In this document: in pieces, positions 13,396 to 24,160 of the stretch
Layout: each line of letters begins with the position of its first letter
Numbering within the stretch: position 1 is the first letter of the stretch
From: Lichenostomus cassidix
Taxonomy: Eukaryota > Chordata > Aves > Passeriformes > Meliphagidae
Direction of reading: 5' to 3'
Length of the DNA stretch: 64,000 nucleotides
NCBI GenBank assembly: GCA_008360975.2
Contig: CM039187.1
Span: forward strand, 16,881,094 to 16,945,093
The notes under the pieces: model-generated
Seen by the model: only the letters and a program-made list of their open reading frames with translations
Database searches by the model: none
Told to the model about the DNA's origin: nothing
Made by a program: the position numbers and the translations under genes

Positions 13396-15525
13396 CCTGG
13401 GGACCACTAGCTGTGACACTGATAACAGGCACAGGGAAGTCTGAGTGGGTCACTGGACACATTCCATTGTTATGACACATGCATCCAAAAGAGCATTTAA
13501 ATCAAAACATCACTGGTTAAACTCAACCCTTAGTGAATGTCAGCCTGTAAATTTCTTAGTCTAAATTATTAAGAGAACATTGCATACTCTATAACTGCAC
13601 GTTTGAAAATACTCATGGGCTCAGGCTCTCCTTTTAGTCCCAGCAACATAAAGTTGGAGTCATTGCCTGACTCCAGATTTATTTCAGGGTAACTCTGAAC
13701 AGGATCCTGGCTTTTGTTTATGACTTTTCATTTGTATTTTGTGAAAACTTAATAAAAATCTTTTAAAACTGAAAAACAGTGTTCCATAAACCCCACATAT
13801 GGGATCTTTAAACTCAACCAACTTATGAACTTAACCCTGACTTGTCTTTGTCCTCTTGGCCTTTTCAGCAACTAGCACTCTTCAGCCATGTCTGTATTTA
13901 CAGAGGTCAGAAAACCCTTAAACATCCAACTCTTGCCTTTGCTTAAAACAATAACAGGAACACATAACAAAACTGAACCACAATGTCCTGAAATGGAAAA
14001 AAATGCTGAAAATGTGGATTGACAGCTGAGAGAATCCAACTTAATGCCTGCAAAGGAGAGCTCTCCCAGGCTGGTAGGACATGACTTTAGGTAACACTGA
14101 AAGTTACTGAGACATAATAGTACAACTAGCACTGGTTTTTGAGAGATTCTATTAACACAGTGGAAAAATTACACGTCCTGTCCTAGAGGTCTTTCACTCA
14201 AAATCTGGCTTATGACTATCTCTATCCATGCTACTGACTTTTACCCAGAGATTTTAAAGCACAGGATTTTCTAACAGTCTGTTCTCAACTGCTTGAAGCT
14301 GGCCATGGGTTTTTCCACAGAGATTTCCACATTTAACTGACCTATGTGTGGCTGATGCAGGATGCATGTAATGCAAGGTCCCTGGTTTCAATTCAAGCAC
14401 TTTGAGGGACTAAGAGTTCACAAGTTCCTACATCAACTAGCAATTTTTTCCAATATTTGATTTGTTTCTGAACATCCCAGTGCAATTCCATTGATTTCTA
14501 TTAAGTCCCTCCTGGGTAAAAGAATCTTGAAGAATGGGAGGGGAGAAAGATTGGTTTAGATTCAGCCCTGGGGTAAGACCCTTTGGTCTGGTTCAATGTA
14601 TGTGTGACACTTATTATTTCCTGAGGATCTGCCTCCTGGCTTTGCTTCTGAGGGAAAAAAAAAAAAAAAAAAAGGTGCTTCAGACTGAAATGTCAAAACA
14701 GCCTAGGAAAAATTTAATTAGTTGAGAAATGAGCAAACAGATCTCTCCAGGGGCTTTGAAAATCTTCACTTCAGCTGTAGAAGAGTTAAGAGTGAAAGGA
14801 GTAATTAAGAGCCTGATCTACATCCCTGGAAGCCCAGTGACAACACATCCCAAGGAGATCAACATTAGATTTGGAAATTAAGGAGAAAAAAATAATATGA
14901 AAAGAAGTAACTAGGGATACTAGTTAAATGCAGAGATGGTGTGCATTGAGTTATTCCTCAGCCAGCATCAATGGAAAAGCATTGCCCTAATCCACAGGGA
15001 AAGCACCCACAGCAGCACTGTGAGCCACAGGACAGCAGCACTCTGCTTATCTTCTGTGGGCTCACCTCAGTGCTCCTGGGCAGGCTCCCAGAACACCACA
15101 ACCCCCTCCAGGGCTGGCAGCATTTCTGGTGCTGTTTGGGGATGCTCTGAGTCGTGCAGACTGCCCAGTGTAACTCTTTGACAGCTGCAGCCAAAGGTTA
15201 GACAAATAGCAGGAGTCATCTCCTCGATGTTGCAGATGGTGGTGTCTGCCCAGGAAACCAAGGTCCTGAACCCTGTGGGTGATGTAGGAAAGTGTTTTCC
15301 AAACTTCTGTGCATCTTACTGCAATCTCCTTGGGGACCAGCCTTCTTCTGAAAGGAAGGTCTGGAACAATGGGATTCTCATGTATTTTAGCACCATAAAA
15401 GTACATTTTGAATGGCTGGAGAAATGGAGAATTGCCTCTTTTGAAAAGTTGTTAACATCAGAGAAACGCCAGCATAGGTATGACAAGGACAGGGGTAGCT
15501 GCCCCACTGATATTGGCCTGGATAT
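13396..15525. other. Non-coding DNA
   Basis: No gene is visible. It includes the A19 tract listed separately and a short relic of the CCATTGACTTCAATGG-type repeat near 14488-14525. Open frames are short, and the 63-codon plus-strand frame at 14534 runs through the A tract as poly-lysine, so it is an artefact. Confidence 0.5.
14655..14673 (+). repeat. Poly(A) tract, A19
   Basis: Nineteen uninterrupted A residues. I looked for signs that it is the tail of a retrocopy. There is no AATAAA or ATTAAA in the 40 bases before it, no recognisable element upstream and no obvious flanking direct repeat. I therefore list it only as a mononucleotide run. Confidence 0.9.
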
Positions 15526-16475
15526 TACTAAGCACTTTCCTTAATGATCTGAAAATAAAACCATGAAAAACTGGATCAGTTGTTAAGGTGGGACACTTCA
15601 AACAAAACAGGAAATAATAGAGATAAGAAAGATGTCTAGGAAAAGGTAATTATTTGAGAACTGAGTGACAGGTGCTTCCTGAGACTTCAGAAATCTTAGA
15701 TTTGTTCCACAGATTGGAAGAAGGCAGGCAAGCAGAGCAATAAAAAATGTAAGAGGAAAGCAGGGACTTTACTGAAGAACTATACAGCCAGAGCAGACAA
15801 CACAGGCTAAGCTCCAAGTGTGCTCCTCTGGCAAAATAGAGCAAATGCCATGGCTCAAAGTGCAAGTGGAGGAGATGTGAGACAATAGAGAAGTTATTTT
15901 CCCCATATCTGCAACAGCTGCATGCTACAAATTTGGGTGCCCTTCAGAAAATATTGATAGATTTAGGAAGGAAACAAAAAGGAACCACAGAAATGGTTTA
16001 AGGGCTGGAGAAAACAGGTCTTGGGAGACATTAAGAGGAGAAGTCCACATGCTGCAGCCACCAACATGTCATCAGTAAATATTCTGCTGTAGCAAGGCAT
16101 CTAAAGAAGTCTACATACTCAGCTTCTCAAAAAGAAGGCTTAGTGGTGATTTGGTTTTGGTGTCTGAATATCCTCCAAATAGAGGATATATTAGGATACA
16201 TTAGTCACTGACAGATTCTTTTAGTCTAGAAAAGATAACAGTAACACAGACCAATAGCTGACAAATCAAAGGCATAAAAGTGCCAGTTAGAAATGTAGCT
16301 GCACTTGTTTGGGTTTTTTGATTGTTTGTTTTTTTAATTCATACCTGTCCTTAGGTGCTGAAGAAAATTACCTAAAAGATTGGAGGATGTCTCCATATCT
16401 TGGAGTACTCAGATCATTGCTGAAGACCAGCCTGGAGGAGACACTTTTTGCTACTACAACTTACTGAACTCTGTC
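15526..16475 (+). repeat. Old CR1/L3-like LINE relic
   Basis: A degraded non-LTR retrotransposon on the plus strand. Near the left end (about 15536-15552) the codons read F-L-N-D-L, which matches the C-terminal x-F-I-N-D-L motif of CR1-clade reverse transcriptases. The middle (15915-16030) follows the CR1 words for 'gggtgccc', 'cttcagaaaa', 'ggaaccacagaaatgg' and 'aagggctggagaaaac'. At 16115-16150 it reads 'cagcttctcaaaaagaaggc', the CR1 segment that follows. At 16356-16440 comes the tail segment with 'gctgaagaaaattacctaa', 'ggatgtctccat' and 'cttggagtactcaga'. The stretch 15560-15890 matches poorly and may hold an indel. All frames are broken, so it is a dead copy. It resembles the amniote-wide CR1 seen in turtles more than the young avian CR1 subfamilies. 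Confidence 0.7.
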
Positions 16476-17340
16476 CATGAGTAACTTTGCAAAATAGAGA
16501 GCCCTGTGATATCCAAGTCAAGCTCAATGGCTGCCTTGCAAGCTCAGCAGTGTTGCAGTAATACCAGTGAGCTAAAGACAACTGGTTTAGTCTTTGGTAG
16601 GCAAGAGCTGGTGGTCAAGCACTCCCATGCTGCTTGGTTGGTGGGGTCAAGATTTCCCCAGAGGACAATCTTCCCAATGACTACCCCAGTGCTACCATAA
16701 TGCTCCTCCTGGGCCTTCTGGAAAGTCAGTTTCAAGCTACAGTAGACTGACTTTGAGAGACAAGTAATTGCTTCTCCAGGCCACGGTCTGCAGTCTGGTT
16801 TTCAATCAATCAGTGCAGCACACAGGTGGGGCAGGGAAGCGTTCTAGCCCACAGCAGGAGGACCTGGTGAGTGCAGCCAAAACAAGCTTTTATGTCCCAG
16901 CTGACATCTGTGGGAATGGGCAGGTCTTTCGCTGTGTGGAACATGCATGATCTGTACAAAGAGGTCTCTAAACATTTTAGTATTCACTGTTTTTAAAAGA
17001 GGTTGGATTCTGCAAAGGGGAGGGAATGTGTTTTCATACCTTGAGAACATTACTCCCTTCCATGACACCAATGTTTCAATGACTCGTTTATTTTCTCCTG
17101 TCTAGTGGAACAGAAAAAAGGAGAGGGAAGCATTTACTTGCCAGAAAATTCTAACTACTTTTCTAACTAAATCAGAGAAGATTAACATTTCTTACTCTTG
17201 TTGATTTTCTAATATGCTCTGTGCATGCTATCTTTTGAGAAAATATATATAATTTTTTTTACAAACAGAGGTTCCCAGACAGCAAATCCTCAGCAGAATC
17301 TGTAATGGTCTCACAGAACTGCTGGGTGACATGGTCCAGA
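16476..17340. other. Unique non-coding DNA
   Basis: I see no gene or repeat to name. Short opposing frames at 16506-16735 and 16768-17071 are judged to be chance. Confidence 0.5.
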
Positions 17341-17580
17341 CCCTGAGCACTCAGACCCATTGCTGATTGAGTATATCTAGCCGCAATTTATTTTGTACAT
17401 GCAAATTAAGAATACAAGAAGAATATTTAAAATTATGAGGTTAGAACACCATTTTTACAGATGGCTATTTCTGCCAGAGGGCAATTTGTTCTCCTCATAT
17501 AAACATTAGGAAAATTTAAGCATCTGTTCCTAATTAGTCCCCTTGCACAAGTTACTGATGTGCATAACTCACACTTCCCC
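17341..17580. promoter_or_regulatory. Candidate conserved element with octamer and CTCF-like word
   Basis: Within 240 bp there is a perfect POU octamer ATGCAAAT at 17399-17406, a CTCF-like word CTGCCAGAGGGCA at 17471-17483 that fits the published core at 11 of 13 positions by my count, and a CTAATTAG homeodomain palindrome near 17530. The block is AT-rich without being repetitive. Function is inferred from motif density only. Confidence 0.22.
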
Positions 17581-18724
17581 ATGTTCATTGCTGAGACCTC
17601 AGATGATTAGTTTGTTTGCACACTGCTCCTTGGAATTAGACAAAGCTGAAGACCTGGAATCACAGCTGTTCTCTCTGCACCAGAAATCAAACCCAATTTT
17701 ATTGGAATGATGAAAATTGCCAAGATCAGATGACCCTGGGAAGCAAACACAAGTTAATTGGGCCCCAGTTGACCTTAATGTAACCATGTGAATTTGGGGG
17801 AACCTGGCCAGTATCTGATTAATTTGTTTAAAGAACATGCTAGAATGATTTTCCTATACTAAAAAAAAAGCTAGATCTTCTTGCCCAGAAAACTTTTTGT
17901 TTTATACATCAAGCCATTGTGGCTTCCTTGCCAGAGCTGGGGCAAAGCCACGGTACATCTTTCAGAGTAAATTCAGCCCTAACCCTCCTATGCCATATGC
18001 CACCTGAGCTTTAGGTGCAGAGAAAATTATATTTGGGTTCTGACCATGGTATGAAACTCTTCACATTCAAGTGACATGGAGAATCCACAGAGCTATCCAG
18101 CAGTTCTTGCTCTACAGCTGAATAGAGCATTGCATGGTTTAAACCTTTCCAGAAACCCTTACTCAAACACATCTTTAATGTTTTTAATGACGTCATCAAA
18201 GCTTTATGTGTTCCTTAAAAGCTTCCAGAAATATTAGCTCTGGAAAAAATTTTCCTCAAACTTTCTATTCAAACAAAAGAAATTATTAGACTGATTTGGA
18301 GAGACATAAAACATAGAGCCTCAAGCCTCCCTGTATTTCAATATCTGACAGAAATATCTCATATGCCTTTTACCAATATGTATCCAGTTAGCAGAAGCGT
18401 AGTGAAGCTCAAAACCCCTCCTGTATATATATACAGCCACATTCATCTGCTGTACAGGATCATATAGATCAGCAACATATCCAAACTTCACTTGCTTAAC
18501 AGCCAGATCAAAATGTTTCCTACGCCCTGCATGGTATGTACAGTATATTTTGAGTTTATTGTTCATAAAGTAATACACAGGGGAGCATTATGAGAAGCTC
18601 ACTTTTCTGTGACTACTCAGCTATTAGCATCAATTAAAGTGGCCACTCGTATATACTAAGAAAAAGTCTAACTCAAAGATCTTACAGTCTAATGGCACAG
18701 TAGAAAGAAACTAGATTTTAAAGT
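17581..18724. other. Non-coding DNA with one CRE palindrome
   Basis: No gene is visible. The stretch contains the CRE listed separately and a 16-bp perfect palindrome of alternating pyrimidine/purine at 18421-18436 (CTGTATATATATACAG). The 85-codon minus-strand frame at 18321-18578 resembles nothing I know. Confidence 0.5.
18188..18195. promoter_or_regulatory. Full palindromic cAMP response element
   Basis: The perfect 8-bp TGACGTCA binds CREB/ATF-family factors. Its central CpG survives in strongly CpG-depleted surroundings. No TATA box, CpG island or transcript start is visible next to it, so there is no evidence that it belongs to a promoter, and one chance match per 64 kb is about what random sequence would give. 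Confidence 0.3.
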
Positions 18725-18930
18725 ACATGGAGCTTTTAATTACACCTATCTCAGGGATCATTTCTTTGCTGTGGTCAAAACACTTTCCAAGCCACTTAAG
18801 TATCATTAACCCCATTTTTAAAGCAGGTAATGGCCCCAAGAATGGAAAAACAGAGGATACTTACCCAGTATCCCACAACACACCATTACTGGATCCCAGT
18901 TATTCAGAACCTGTTTCAATTCTCTGTTAA
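18725..18930 (-). repeat. MIR-like SINE relic, minus strand
   Basis: Read on the minus strand, the sequence follows the amniote MIR consensus in order. A decayed 'actgggtaagtatcctctg' segment comes first. The best match is 'aaaaatggggttaatgatac' with 'ttaagtgg' (MIR 'aaaatggggataatgatacttacc'). Next is 'aaagtgttttgac' (MIR 'aaagcgctttgag'), then a 'gatgaaa'-like block and 'aaaagctcc'. The tRNA-like head is unclear at the right-hand edge. The orientation call is secure because the words appear in consistent order over about 170 bp. Confidence 0.6.
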
Positions 18931-21900
18931 AAGTGAACACTGATCTTTTTAAAAGGATCCATACTCACTCACATGTCTAAGTTCTTTGGGTTTTTTTTCC
19001 CAGAGAAGGGTGTTTTGTCATTCTTATCCCAATACTTGAATACAAAACTAGCTGTGCTGAAGAAACAAAAGCACCAGGATCAATGAAATCAGTCTCTTTT
19101 AGATTTGTGTCTCATGGATGAGTGAATTTGATATCTAAAATTATTTTGCAACTGAGACATATGTAAGGGTTTTTCTCCCATATGGATTCTCTCATTTCTA
19201 ATAAAGTACACTCTGGTTCTGCTCTTTTCCATACTGTCAGGTCCTCCCAACAAAATTTTCTTTCACCTAGCCATCTGCTTTCAGAGGCTTACTTATCTTA
19301 GACATCTACACTCCTCTGATAAATCTGATGGAAGTCAGCCAATGAATTCAAAAGGTGTCAGGGACACACACAGACATACCCACGTACACAAAATCCTCTT
19401 TTCTGCAAGAAATCAGGGATCATTTGCCTACACTCAACTGAAAAATATAAAAAATTATACACAAATAAACTTGCCTTCTGCAATTATTAAATCACTATAA
19501 TAGCAGGTATTTCAATTTTGAAGACTCCAACATCTTCTAAGTGTTTACAGCAACTACACTTAAGTCCATTAACACACCAGCTTAATACTGATGTGAACTT
19601 CACTGACATCACAGCACTCATATATGGTACATGAACATAAAATCAGCCCCGTTTTCTTCAATTAATATAGATGGTAGGACAGTGACTGCAGTGTGTAGAG
19701 ATGTACTAAATATTTGGAATAGGAAAGAGAATGTACTATTCTTCCTCCTCAACAGACCAGGGCAAAGACCACCGAGTTTGTTTTTCAAGGATCTAAATAG
19801 TCATGTGCTATTTATTTTCTCAGCAATGAGTTTCATCCTTACTGTGTGGTCAAGTCAGCCTGGTTATGAAGAAGAGAAATGGTTCTGATTGAAACCTTGT
19901 TCTAAGGCAGCTCTCTAAGTGTTCTTCAATTGTGAAATCCAAGGGACCACACTGCAAACACCTTCACAAAGGGCCAGAATTTCAAAGTTCATATTCAGTT
20001 TTATACTATATGGCAAGTGAAGATGTTGGGATGTGACCTGGACTGTGCCTATTAGAGATTAGTGGATATTACAACAGCCTGTTTTAAATGTGCACAAAAT
20101 ACTTTGTATTACATACTTGCAGCTTAAAGACTTTCACCCAAATGTGCATTCTTGATCCATCTGGAGTCAGATTTCCACATCTGCACAGTGAAATGCATTC
20201 TCTTACCAATATCACAGCTAGATTGTCAGCAATCGTAACATAAAAAATAAGTTTTTCGTTTTGGTGACCAAATCTTCCAAACCGCTGGAAATACCACTGA
20301 ATTTGGATTTTAGTTTGATTTAGACTGAAATCAACTTAAGAAACTATAAACATTCTGGCAAACTGGAGAAAAGTGTTTGTTCAGCTCCAGTGCCCACCTC
20401 TGCCATGGACTGGGCAACGCCTGTCTTAAAAATATCTCATCAAAGGCAGCATCAGCGTACCCATTTACCTCTTTCAGAGAAAATAAAATATTTGCTGCTG
20501 CAAGCTATTATTCTGCAGCCAAGAAATGCCCCCCACCTTCACACTTGGTTTTCACACAGTGCTTACTCAGTCAAAGGTCCCATTGACTTTCGGTGGGTGA
20601 CCGGTACACAAGTAGGAACTTCAAGATTTGGCCGACATATGTTTTGTAAGTGAATGTTGAGGGAAAAGCAATTTGATCTCATTTCAAAGCCTGGCAGAAC
20701 ACAATATAGCATAATCACTAAAAAATCTAAGACAGAATTTCATCAAGCAAAAACAAACACTGTTCAGAAACTCAGCAGGAGACAGCCAGCCCCGAGCCTA
20801 CAGTAATTGCAACATTGAGAATAGGAGTGAATTCCCTGAAGATGCTCCATACAGTAGCAAACCATCTGTCTAAACACTTGCAGAAAAGGCTCATGTTTGA
20901 AAACCCTGGATCTTGCCAAGGTCTTTGCCATTGGCTTTGGAAGTGTAATGACATGGGATATTCACAGATGTTCTTTCTGAATGTCCCCCACTCCCTGTAA
21001 GCAGATGGATCTTGGAGACAGCAAAATGAACTACCAGGAAAGACAACAAAACCTTTTTCCACCTCCTGTTGCCTTCCTCTGCAGCAGGGACTGAGGCTTC
21101 AAAAATCAATTAGCATTTTTCTGCTGATGGGCAATAGTAAGGAAAATGCTTAATTCTAACACTGAGCATCACTGAAACAGACCCCCATGTAGAATTTCAT
21201 CAAGGCACCCTTACACATGACCCTGGACCACCAACCCTATCCTTCAGAACAAACATCTGTAATCCACAGCAACTCCAGAGAACATTTCTCAAGTTTCTTG
21301 GGAAAAAGATGACAGCTGTTGAGACCTAGAAAACACTTGAGTTCTGGGATTTTGCAGAACAAGTACAATTTGTCACTAATATATATGAAAAATCCAAGCC
21401 ATGTCAGGGTAAATGACATAAGATTGTAAAGCAGAAAATAATTCATATTGCAGTATAAAAGCAGTGACATTTGAAGTGAAGGGTCAGCTGCCAATCCTCT
21501 TGTGAGGTCTGTTTTTCAGGGCTTTAGAACTTGCATAACTACACACAACATCAAGTTGACAGTCTCAATGATTTTTCAAACAATGGATTAACTTTCTTAA
21601 ACTGATTTCAATACTTACAGTAATGTTTAATTGGAATTTTAAGAGTTGTGAAAAGAAAGCCCACTGAGAGGCATACAAATTGGAATCTGCTTACCCCTAC
21701 ACTCAGTGCAGTGCTCAGCACAAGATGAGACTTCCTCTGCTGCTGCACCACTGAGCTCCACCCCACTAAAGAAAAAGCTAAGAGCAGTTTCTTCCCTATG
21801 GCGTCCTGCAAGTGGCTCTAACAAGCAGATAGATGAAGATTGACACTACGGGAATTTCATGCTGTGGAAAATCTAAACAGAATAATTCACTTGCATTCAG

Positions 21901-22470
21901 CTTTCTTCTCAGCATCTGGCAGAACTCCTTGAGTTGGGTTTTTAAGCCCCACCTGCTCTGGCCTTCCTCAGATGCTGCATCGTGCTCTATCCCTATAGCT
22001 CAGTTGCTGATTTTCAAGATATTCTATTTCACGTTCTGCCCCATCAACAAAACAAAGCTGTTGACAAACACAGAGGCCTTGGCTCAGGAAGAAATTCCAA
22101 ACATATTTTTGCACTTCGTCACAGGCATGTGAGGAAAGGAAGCAGGGGCTACCTCCCATTGTCGTCTGGCTCCTGTCTGGCTAAACTTGCCCTGTGAGAC
22201 TCACCCTTACCTCTGCTTGCTGCAGTGCAGTTTTTTTGTTCAGGACATATGGCACCTGTGAATCAGTGACTCCTGGAGACAAATGTTCCAAGCCTCAGCA
22301 TCTGTATTTCATAAGGAAACATGAGGATCTGATAGAGACAGCCTGCAGGACCTCCCAGAAACCTGACAAGAACCATCTCAGCTCCCCATGGGTCTCTAGG
22401 TAAAGGCAGCACAGCATTTTCCCCATCTTGACAACACGGAGCTGTCATAGCTTCTTTATGGCCCTTCTCA
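18931..22470. other. Non-coding DNA
   Basis: No gene is visible. A degenerate palindromic repeat relic sits at 20559-20633 and is listed separately. The remaining frames (for example 20377-20653, 20772-21109, 21608-21824) are short, overlap on both strands and have no recognisable motif. Confidence 0.5.
20559..20633. repeat. Relic of palindromic CCATTGACTTCAATGG-type repeat
   Basis: Two arms flank a near-palindromic centre. The left arm reads 'gcttactcagtcaaagg', the centre 'tcccattgacttt', and the right arm ends 'caagatttggcc'. The same arrangement (a 'ttactcaggcaaaac' arm, the palindromic centre, and 'gattgggcc/atttggcc' ends) is known from an old interspersed family common in turtle and crocodile genomes. 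I cannot give its database name. Several weaker pieces occur elsewhere in the window. Confidence 0.45.
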
Positions 22471-22575
22471 GTGTAGTACCTCACTGCATCCCAGGCTTTA
22501 CTTATTGGTTCTTCAAAATAGTCCTTTGAGACAAGGAAGTCTTATGTCCCTATTCACCCACCAGGACAGCAAGGC
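22471..22575 (-). repeat. MIR-like SINE relic, minus strand
   Basis: On the minus strand the words run in MIR order. 'tgggtgaatagggacataag' stands for the 'aaatggggataataa' block and 'acttccttgtctcaaagg' for 'acttacctacctcacaggg'. Next is 'tattttgaagaaccaataag' for 'tgttgtgaggatcaaataag', and then 'tgaggtactacac'. The match is collinear over about 100 bp. The head side should lie to the right, where similarity is lost at about 22575. A possible continuation is discussed in the findings. Confidence 0.55.
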
Positions 22576-24120
22576 CCAAGTCTGATGGAGAGAAACACTA
22601 GGAACCCAAAGGGTACATCCACACATCTGTCAGTCAGCTCCCTGAGCCAGCACCAGCTGTGACCTGGGAGGGAGCATCAGTCACATCAGTGCCATGTGGT
22701 GGCCACAGGAAAGCTGAAAGATATCTGAAAAATGGGAACCTTGGCCAAGACACTGTGTCTCCTCTAAAGGCTGACCTGAGCTTCTCCTCATCTTTACTCA
22801 GGAGCTCTCTTAAACCTATTCCCAGACAATTTGGACACTGGCTAAGTCTGGGTTTAAATTCATGCTCAAATTGGTCCTTAAAATCCAAGCCAGAGAATCA
22901 CTCAATAATGTTCTCTGGGAAGGTGTGTAGCAGAGCAGGGATCTGGACCCAGGCTTCTTTCCTGTAACTGGCTTTTCTCCCTTTATAGTTCTTTACCCTT
23001 AGAGGTGTTTTCCACCACTACTTGAGCTTTTATAGCCATGAGGGGAAAAAAAACAGCAGAGGAGGACAAAGGAAGAAAATTGGGATAGAAAACAGGAAAA
23101 AATATTTCAAACTATATTATTTCTAGATAATGTTAACTGAAGAATTCTAAAAAAAAATCAAAAATTATAAAAAAAATATTGAGAAAAAAATAACAGCAGT
23201 ACCCTAATATTTTCATTACAGCTTTTGGCTTAAAAAAAAAAAAGAGGGAAAGAAAACTGTGACCAGCTCCCACCAAGAACCTTAAAAAATTTCTCTTGAC
23301 AATGATTACAGTACATTTATGAGGTGGCCATTCCATGTGCAATCAAGCCAACTGGCTTTTTGTGTTCCCAATAATGAAAAAGAGGTGCTGTTTCACTAGT
23401 GTAATATTACTGATGAGAGTGTTGAGATAAGTTTCCTTGCAGTCAGGACCTTCTCAAATAAATTTTATAAGCTATGCTTGCACCTTTTATACCAAACTGC
23501 ATGATCTGCTTTATGTCTGCGATGGAAAACGTGGTTATAAAAAGTCTTCTTTACTCTTGTTTTTATTTAACATAATATCACAATCAGTAGCATGGAAACA
23601 AAGGACCCAGGTTACATGCCAGGAGCCTTGGAACATAAAACCTCACTGTGGGCTGATAATATCTCACTGATTCTTACCAGTCTCCAAGACTCTGTCCACG
23701 ACCCTTCTGCAAAATAAACTTTATGAAATAAAAACTTGCATCCTTCTCAGAAGTCCAGTCCCTTCCTGTGGTGAACATTGCTTTTGTGATAACCAAAGGA
23801 ATTTTATATTTAGGGACTGCACTTGTTCCTGACCTCCAGAGGACTGTTTCCATTGACACATGCTGAAAAGAAAAGGGATAAAAATTCCCTTTGGGATTTC
23901 AGTTCAGATACTACAGTTCTAATACGAAATTTAAACTGCCCCAAGCTGCTAGTGTTAGAATACCGCCTGCTAAGTATAAAGCAGAAAGGGAAAAGTCCAG
24001 AAGACAATACTTCATTACATGGAAATTCTTTGAATCCTAAAGCCATATGGAACATTAAAAGCTTTCCCTAAATCCCTCTCAGACCAATGGAATTCAATTG
24101 TTGTACAAAACTGATATTTA
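22576..24120. other. Non-coding DNA, A-rich in the middle
   Basis: No gene is visible. Around 23047-23250 the plus strand is A-rich with several A8-A12 runs. The frames at 22634-22967 overlap on opposite strands and have no recognisable motif. Confidence 0.5.
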
Positions 24121-24160
24121 GAAGAAGAAGAAGAAGAAGAAGAAGAAGAAGAAGAAGAAA
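24121..24160 (+). repeat. (GAA)13 microsatellite
   Basis: Thirteen perfect GAA units followed by one A. GAA/TTC is the triplet whose expansion in an intron of human FXN causes Friedreich ataxia, and long uninterrupted tracts can form triplex DNA. At 13 units it is an ordinary-length allele, useful as a polymorphic marker. Confidence 0.97.

Noticed and set aside
14377..14410. Hairpin gtccct...agggac as a possible microRNA precursor
   Set aside because: Only a 6-bp stem with a 22-base loop; too short for a precursor.
14655..14673. A19 as the tail of a processed pseudogene or SINE
   Set aside because: No polyadenylation signal, no recognisable upstream element and no flanking duplication.
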